64,000 nucleotides of DNA, taken from Hygrocybe punicea. Lineage: Eukaryota > Basidiomycota > Agaricomycetes > Agaricales > Hygrophoraceae. Position 1 is the first letter of the stretch. Each line of letters starts with the position of its first letter. A model generated the notes under the pieces. It had not been told where the DNA came from. It saw nothing but the letters and a program-made list of their open reading frames with translations, and made no database searches. The stretch is from positions 3,527,590-3,591,589 of the forward strand of contig OY744471.1 in the NCBI GenBank assembly GCA_963556145.1. The letters are read 5' to 3'. Positions 57,764-64,000 of this stretch are shown piece by piece. The translations under genes were made by a program, and so were the position numbers.

Positions 57764-60025
57764 TTAGAAGAGCTCTCGCCGAAAAATCACCTTCCTGGGT
57801 ACATCACGCTTGAGATTGTCCAGCACCTCGCCTGCCACACCACCTACACAGCGAACCAGAGGGTCTCAGTCAGTATCCATCCAACATGCATTGAAGGCAG
57901 ATAACTCACTGATGGGATGTTGAATCTTGTCCAAGACCGATACACCCTTGTCCAGCTGACTGCCAAGGTCTGCATGAATTGCATTTGACGCCACGTCCTC
58001 CAGCTTGCTCTCAATTTTGAGCACCGTGCTGATGGGCTTCCCAATGCCAGGGATGAACTTGGCTATTTTGGATCCAATTGACGCTGCGGTGGACAAGACC
58101 TTGAGTCCGAATTTGGCAACTTTGGCCCCGTTTTTTTTCACCCAGTTGACTGCTGCAGTTGGACACTTTGGCATCGATAAAACGGAGGGAGAGCAGAGAA
58201 AACACACCAGTCTTAACGCCGCTCGCCACTTTCGTGGCGGCTGTGAGGAGTATGTTTGGGTCAATGCAGAGAAAGGGAGACAGTATTTACGTACCAGTCT
58301 TCACGCCACTTGCAACCTTGTTGGCAACTGTGAGGAATTATGCTCAGATAATGCGCAAGACGGAAATGTCAGCATGTTCATACCATTCTTTATGCCATTC
58401 CAAGCCTTCTTGGCAACTTGAGCAATATATTCGGTTCAATACACAAGAGGGAAAGGGGAATATCCATACCATGCTTTACGCCATTTGCAACCTTGTTGGC
58501 AGCTGTGAAGAACCTATTCAATAACGCATAATTATATAAGACGAAAACTCATGTTCATACCGTTCTTTACACCACTCCAAGCCTTGTTCGCAACTGCGAG
58601 GAATATATTCAGTTTAGTTCACGGGAGGGACAGGGGCAAGTCCGTACCATGCTTTACACCATTTGCAACCTTGTGGGCAGCTGCGAGGAACATATTCAAT
58701 GACGCATAGGACGGAAATGTAAGCGTGTTCTTTACCGTTCTTTACGCCACTCCATGCCTTGTTGGCAACTGCGAGGAATATTTTTGGTTTTTGTAGGACA
58801 GACGGGGGAGAAGTCCGTACCATGCTTTACACCATTTGCAACCTTGTTGGCAGCTGTGAGGAACCTATTCAATAGAGTACAAGGCGGAAAGGTAAGCTTG
58901 TTCATACCGTTCTTTATGCCATTCCAAGCCTTGTTTGCAACTGTGAGAAAAACATCGCGTCAACGTAGAAAAAGGGGCGGGCATTATCCATACCATGTTT
59001 TACACCACTTGCTATCCTGCTGGCGGCTGTTATGAATATACTCGGATTAATGTATAGAATGGAAGAGGGCAAGCGCATACCAGTCTTGACACCACTAGCA
59101 ACCTTTTTGGCAACTAGGAGGCTTACTCGGATCAATGCAGAGAATGGCAGAAGGAATGTACGTACCGGCCTTCACGCCATTCCCAATCTTCGTGACGGCT
59201 GTGAGGAATTATTTAGTCCCTGATGAGAAGGGGAGTTGAAATGTGAGTACCAGTTTTTACGCCACTTGCAATCTTCGTGGCAACTGTAAGAGATAGATAT
59301 TCAGGTCAGCGCAACGAGAAGGGGGGAGAGAATGAACAGACCAGTCTTTACACCATTTGCAACCCTAGTAGCAGCTGAGGAATTGTATTCGGGTCAATGC
59401 AAAAGAGGGAAGGGTGCACGTATATACCGGTCTTTATGCCACTCGCCACCTTCACCGCGGCTGCGAAGAATGAATGGCTCGTGGTCAATGTAGTGCTGAG
59501 GAGCCCAACGAAAGCACAAACCATTCTTAATGGCATTCCCGGCTTTTTGGAAACCTATAACACTGGGATGAAGCTACATGTTAATTGAACGAGACAGCAG
59601 ACTGACCACTCTTGATCGCCTGGCCAGCTTTCTGGTGACGGAGGCAGGTTATGACCGCAGACGGAGATGAAGATGATTGGGCTTGCCTGGAATCCTTCTC
59701 TGATCTTGTCGAAAATGTTCCTTTTACGCAAGAGGAGAATTTGCTGCTGGGAATCCTCTGCGCTCTGTGAGGTGTTCTGATCTCTGAGAACTAGAGGGCT
59801 AATCTTCAACGAACTTACTAGGGTGTTGCGGGAGCGGATAGTTGGAGCAACGAAGTAGGTTGAATGTTCGCCAAGTAGGACGGTCTTTGTGTGGTGATGG
59901 TTGCTAACAGAAGGCTTGTCCAGCGTAACGGGCAGTGGTGCAGCGAAAACATGAGTGATCAGAGTGTAGGAGTGAACGTAAAAGAGAATAAGAGCGAGAA
60001 GACCAGCTCGCGAGTGGATGAGCAT
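57764..60025 (-). CDS. micro-exon gene: secreted-type protein with sixteen 33-nt exons encoding 11-residue repeats
   Basis: Twenty exons: 60025-59687, 59607-59631 (25 nt), sixteen of exactly 33 nt (59522-59554 down to 58208-58240), 58152-57910 and 57843-57764. The total is 1215 nt (404 aa) in one frame; introns are 52-66 nt, GT-AG except a GC donor after exon 1. Residues 1-29 look like a signal peptide (GLLALILFYVHSYTLITHVF). RKR at 100-102 could be a Kex2 site just before NIFDKIREGFQ. The repeats are 11-mers such as AANKVASGVKT, VANKAWSGVKN and AATKVASGVKT, amphipathic and Lys-rich with Ala/Val faces. Next is a helical segment (KVAKFGLKVLSTAASIGSKI, FIPGIGKP) and an end with LDNLKRDVPRKVIFRREL. 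An 11-residue period is typical of surface-binding amphipathic helices (synuclein, perilipin and LEA types), so membrane or lipid-surface binding is my inference. The family is not recognised. Confidence 0.75.
58208..59554 (-). repeat. array of 33-nt micro-exons with intervening introns (period about 87 bp)
   Basis: Sixteen micro-exons, plus-strand starts 58208, 58295, 58384, 58470, 58561, 58648, 58736, 58821, 58908, 58994, 59081, 59166, 59251, 59342, 59428 and 59522. All are phase 1-1 with AG before and GT after. From 58384 to 58940 two types alternate (NKVANGVKH and NKAWSGVKN), giving a two-exon higher-order unit of about 175 bp, evidence of expansion by pairs. Confidence 0.85.
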
Positions 60026-60629
60026 GACGGGCCAGCCGTCAGCCGAAAGCAAATGGAAGTGAAGGGTATTCGATGCACAGCTGAGAGTCCCATTTCTTTA
60101 AACGCAGAGAGAATGACAGCGGTGGTACTAGTGAGCGCTCAGGCTGGTCCTCCTGCGGCATCCCCCGGTTTCATCCTTTGACGACAGACTTTCCTGGCAC
60201 CGTGATGACCCAGGGGCGTTGGTATATGCGCCATCGTCGCCTTCTCCGCTGTTGGTTCCTTGCGTGAGGGGGTCGCCGCGTCAAATGAATCCGGAGGGCG
60301 AGTTTCTTCGAGGCTTGAGCGACGGGCACAATATTAATCGTGCATTCTGCGTTTGCGAACCGTTTAGCGTGAGACTCTCGTGGAATGCGGCCGGAGAGTG
60401 AGAAAGGACTTAGAGGCGGTGGGAAAGCTGTTCGGACAGACGATTATCGATTATCACGTAGGCAGTGATTTTGATTGTCTTCAAGAGAAATTGAGCTTCT
60501 CTGATCAATCGATCACGAACTACGACTCTCGCTCAATCTAAAACTTTCAAACGTTCAAGCTTTCAAGCTTCAAGCTTTCAAGGCTCTTGGGCTACGAAAC
60601 TTGACATTGTAGACTCGGAGGTGTTCAAA
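60026..60629. promoter_or_regulatory. upstream region of the micro-exon gene
   Basis: No coding feature is supported. 60540-60595 holds short overlapping CAAGCTTTCAAG-type repeats. The promoter of the minus-strand micro-exon gene is expected here, but no defined element was recognised. Confidence 0.3.
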
Positions 60630-61870
60630 TTGTAGTACACTCAGAGCCGAACGACGGTTCTTCAACATCATGTGTCCCCCGTCATCTGTCCATCGGTGAA
60701 GGACAACGCAGCGCCGTGCGTGAGGTACCTCTGCTCACGCTGCACTTGCTTCGAATTCCAAAAGATCAAGTTGCGTCTTCCATACCTTGGAACAACGATC
60801 CGAAGTTATTCGTCATTCCCTAATCTGCTAATGTTTCCCCTATGCCTCCGTACACCGTACACCGGGTTTACACGCCATCACTTTGGATTCCAACCACGCA
60901 AGCATTTTTGATAACCTCCTGAGACTCGAGTTCGCCCCCCTCTTGGTACGCCATCAAGTTCTCGTCTGTGCATCCTTCAGATGTCGGATCTGTCAGTGGG
61001 TGCTGGCCCGGGAGACACTGGGCCCAAGCCTTGAGTATCTCAACCTAGTTGCCGTTGGTGGTCTAAGCGATCGCACAGGAGGTATGCACAATTTCCATTG
61101 TGGTATGTTTGAATGTCTTTCAATTCACAGTCACGCTTGCAAAAAATATTGACTTTCGACCTTATACTTGCCACACAAAATCAGCACTCCATCATTCAAG
61201 TCTCAGATCGTCTCGACTCACATGGTCCGCTTACTTTTGTATGTGAACTTGGACCTACTCGTCACCCTCATCACCCTCATCGCAAGTGCCCTGCCTTGTG
61301 TAGCGGCTGCCCTCTGCAAGACGGCTTTCGGTGCCAGGAACGGTTGACCAAAGCTCGGCCATATTCTACTCTTACCCGGCATTTCTTGCTGAAGATCCTA
61401 ACAATTTCTACTTCCCATACTCCAAGGTTTCATTGTCTTCAGACTTTATTCCGCTGGAACTCTACTCATCGACACAATACAGCAGAATGATCTAGTGGTC
61501 AAAGGGGTAGCAGGTTGGCGGTGATAAACGCATAAAAGGACGATGCTTCGTGGACATCTCACGCCCCTGATTTGTTTTCATTACAGTTTGTCTGCCCCTT
61601 CCGTGCTGGGTCGTCTCCATGAAACCAGAGGAGGTGTGAATTGAACGCTGGGCCGCAGTCCCAACAAATGTCTCTATTGTATACAATGAGGAAATAAAAC
61701 TTTTTCCCCCTATCTGAGTCGATGCAAATATCAGAAGAATGCAGTGCCCTGAATAGGAATGCCCTAATAGGCCGCAAATGCATAATGTATCTCGGTTGTT
61801 GACTGCCATTACTACAAAAATGTTAATCAAGAACCTCATCATTGCCAGCTGGTAATATATTTACCTACTT
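60630..61870 (+). repeat. segmental duplication, copy 2 (F-box/LRR-like remnant and flank)
   Basis: Same order and orientation as 46640-47820, sharing for example GAAACCAGAGGAGGTGTGAA and the SRLQKI coding stretch. Indels differ and frames are broken. It abuts the 3' end of the second NLR within about 15 bp. Confidence 0.65.
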
Positions 61871-61882
61871 CGGTATCGGCAT

Positions 61883-64000
61883 TTATAGAGTGTCAGGCCA
61901 TTTGATGAAAGTAACAGCCCCAGAACGACTTCCAATAGCAACGGATGATTGCTGCACAGTAATGTGACCACGAAATGAGACAGGCAACCATAATAAGCGC
62001 TTTGGGCCATGTCGCAGGAAGCCTTGCTGATCGAACCCCCAGTACAGAAGGGATGTGGCATCCAACATGAATGGTGCAAATGTAACCTGGCTGACCCAGT
62101 TGCGGTGAACTGGTGCTGCTTCGCCGATGGGTTGGCCACTCTCGACATCCCAAAGCCGCAATATCTTGTCATCCGACCCCGACGCTAGCTTCTTTCCATC
62201 TGGTGAAAACACGACATGATTGACTGGCGCGGTGTGACCCTTGAGCTCTTCTCCGATGGGTTGGCCACTCTCGACATCCCAAAGCCGCAAGGTGTTGTCA
62301 GACGACCCCGACGCAAGCTTCTTTCCATCTGGGGAAAACACAACATGGTTGACCCAGAGGGTGTGACCCTTGAGCGCTTCTCCGATGGGTTGGCCACTCT
62401 CAACATCCCAAAGCCGCAATGTGTCGTCATATGACCCCGACGCAAGCTTCTTTCCGTCTGGGGAAAACACAACATGGTTGACCCAGTGGGTGTGACCCTT
62501 GAGCGCTTCTCCGATGGGTTGGCCACTCTCGACATCCCAAAGCCGCAAGGTGTTGTCAGACGACCCCGAAGCAAGCTTCTTTCCGTCTGGGGAAAACACA
62601 ACATGGTTGACCCAGTGGGTGTGACCCTTGAGCGCTTCTCTGATGGGTTGGCCACTCTCGAAATCCCAAAGCCGCAATGTCTTGTCATACGACCCCGAGG
62701 CAAGCTTCTTTCCGTCTGGGGAAAACACAACATGCTTGACCGACCCGGTGTGACCCTCGAGTGCTTCTCCGATGGATTGGCCATTCTCGACATCCCAAAG
62801 CCGCAATGTATTGTCATACGACCCCGACGCAAGCTTCTTTCCGTCTGGGGAAAACACAACATGCTTGACCCAGTGGGTGTGACCCTTGAGCGCTTCTCCA
62901 ATGGGTTGGCCACTCTCGACATCCCAAAGCCGCAATGTCTTGTCATCCGACCCCGACGCAAGCTTCTTTCCATCTGGGGAAAACACAACATGGTTGACCC
63001 AGTTAGTGTGACCCTTGAGCGCTTCTCCGATGGGTTGGCCACTCTCAACATCCCAAAGCCGCAATGTGTCGTCATACGACCCCGAGGCAAGCTTCTTCCC
63101 GTCTGGGGAAAACACAACATGGTTGACCATGTAGGTGTGACCCTTGAGCGCTTCTCCGATGGGTTGGCCACTCTCGACATCCCAAAGCCGCAATGTCTTG
63201 TCAGACGACCCCGACGCAAGCTTTTTTCCGTCTTGCGAAAACACGACATGGTTGACCGACCTGGTGTGACCCTCCAGGACTCGCACAGACATGGCTGGCC
63301 AGGTTGGATGTGATGATATGATATGAGGTATCCCTGTTATTTTATGGGCGAAATATTTGAACAGGTTAACTGTCTTTGGTGTCAATGGGAGAGCGGAGTA
63401 ATAGGTGTGCAGGGCGGATAGCCGTACAGCTTGACCACTGTTTCTTAGAAATGCAGTGGCATCACAGACAAGCGCCTGAGTGTGTTCACCAATATCTGGA
63501 TGATCCTAGGATGACGTCTCAGCGATTTTCACATAGCAAACAATTCATAACCTGACCTTCATCCAATTGGCAAGAACATGTAAACACTCCTCGGCTTTGC
63601 TAACTTCCTCCAGTAAACTCATCGTCTCGATCCAGTGTAAGAGATGCTCGCATACAAATACCTTCAGTGCCTCCATCAGCACTGCATTGAGATCGAACAC
63701 CTTTGTGATATGATAAACAAAAGAAGAGCAGGCATAGCGGAGTCCTCCTGACACATGTTGGCCAATTCTCATTGAAAGATCTTCGATTTCTGTGTTTAGC
63801 AAAGACTGATCGCCTATTTTGCAGATGTCGAATTCGAGCTTGTTGTTCATCACGTTCAGACAACGAATGGCTAGTAGTCTGTTCTGCTCTATGAGATTGA
63901 TTCGAAAGTCATCCTCCGCACGACTGGTCAAGAAATCGTAGAGCGATGGGTGAAGAAGTCGCACAGGACCATCGTTGCCTGCATGAACTGTAGAGTCTGT
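61883..64000 (-). CDS. second NLR copy, 3' part (end of NACHT region and 9 WD40 repeats), runs off the window
   Basis: The exon from 64000 (truncated) to 63557 encodes the conserved region after NACHT (LLHPSLYDFLTSRAEDDFRI, GGLRYACSSFVYHITKV). A 51-nt GT-AG intron (63506-63556) joins an exon 63505-61883 with DHPDIGEHTQALVCDA, nine regular WD40 units and the same divergent last blade (LLYWGFDQQGFLRHGPKRLL). The frame is open throughout and stops at KWPDTL. It is a close paralogue of the NLR at 50869-56086 but with four fewer repeats and a shorter C-terminus. The NACHT core would lie beyond the window. Confidence 0.8.
62124..63285 (-). repeat. tandem 129-bp WD40-coding repeats, 9 units
   Basis: Same unit as in the first NLR. 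Variation is again mostly at the residues after GHT (RS, YM, NW, HW, GS, HW, HW, LW, AP) and at SGS(x)D(x)TL. Neighbouring units are more alike here, with three carrying HW. Confidence 0.9.

Noticed and set aside
58208..59554. Regularly spaced repeats resembling a CRISPR array
   Set aside because: The 33-nt repeats are diverged, are exons with flanking splice signals, and the genome is eukaryotic.
62474..63313. 279-codon plus-strand frame through the WD40 array of the second NLR
   Set aside because: It is the antisense of an in-frame 129-bp repeat; the minus-strand WD40 reading is clearly the real one.
1..64000. tRNA or rRNA genes
   Set aside because: No convincing B-box-like GGTTCGAATCC with a matching acceptor stem or rRNA core sequence was noticed; a covariance-model scan was not possible.

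Overview
The window looks like an Agaricomycete (mushroom-forming basidiomycete) chromosome. Genes carry many introns of about 50-60 nt, and there is a STAND/NLR immune-type receptor (C2-like, helical, NACHT, WD40), a eisosome Pil1/Lsp1 gene, a Reb1-like Myb gene and fungal-type DNA transposons. It is eukaryotic throughout: no operons, ribosome binding sites, CRISPR arrays or tRNA/rRNA genes were seen. Two 200-base N gaps (22519-22718, 49226-49425) both lie inside giant palindromic repeats.

Layout. 1-2463: SPT5-like fragment and a small coiled-coil gene. 3273-4991: Reb1-like Myb gene carrying a solo LTR at an intron/exon boundary. 5000-10400: decayed repeats, a second LTR copy, an 86-bp mini-element and a WD40 remnant. 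10580-16042: Mutator-like element (dead FAR1/MULE transposase broken by two solo LTRs, plus an apparently intact Ulp1-type protease gene). 17555-18720: clathrin heavy chain N-terminal pseudogene. 18905-20131: dead Tc1 element. 20532-24460: composite foldback element. 24628-28460: two related hAT-like non-autonomous elements inside simple-sequence DNA and minisatellites. 30100-31235: intron-containing IS630/Tc1-type transposase. 31543-34457: hypothetical gene hit by a palindromic MITE, then a TA-flanked element. 34676-42560: ordinary gene block (Pil1/Lsp1, conserved hypothetical, Lys/Ala-rich chromatin-like protein, arrestin-like protein). 42880-46205: Rho GTPase remnants and a possible beta-trefoil gene. 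46640-64000: NLR region, with two copies of a segmental duplication (F-box-like remnant plus NLR 3' end); copy 1 is also invaded by a second foldback element.

The most unusual locus is complement(57764..60025), between a small cupin gene and the second NLR copy. It resolves into 20 exons, of which 16 consecutive ones are exactly 33 nt, all phase 1-1, each encoding one 11-residue amphipathic repeat. They sit behind a signal-peptide-like N-terminus and a possible Kex2 site, and end in a helical C-terminal domain. The spliced frame closes exactly (1215 nt). This resembles the micro-exon gene architecture known from schistosome secreted proteins, with a repeat similar in period to 11-mer lipid-binding helices. 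I know of no described fungal counterpart, but could not search.

The two NLR copies have near-identical 129-bp WD40 units, 13 in one and 9 in the other, varying at a few fixed positions per blade. That is the pattern known for fungal HET-D/HET-E recognition proteins. All gene models are hand-made from splice signals and reading frame and have no transcript support.
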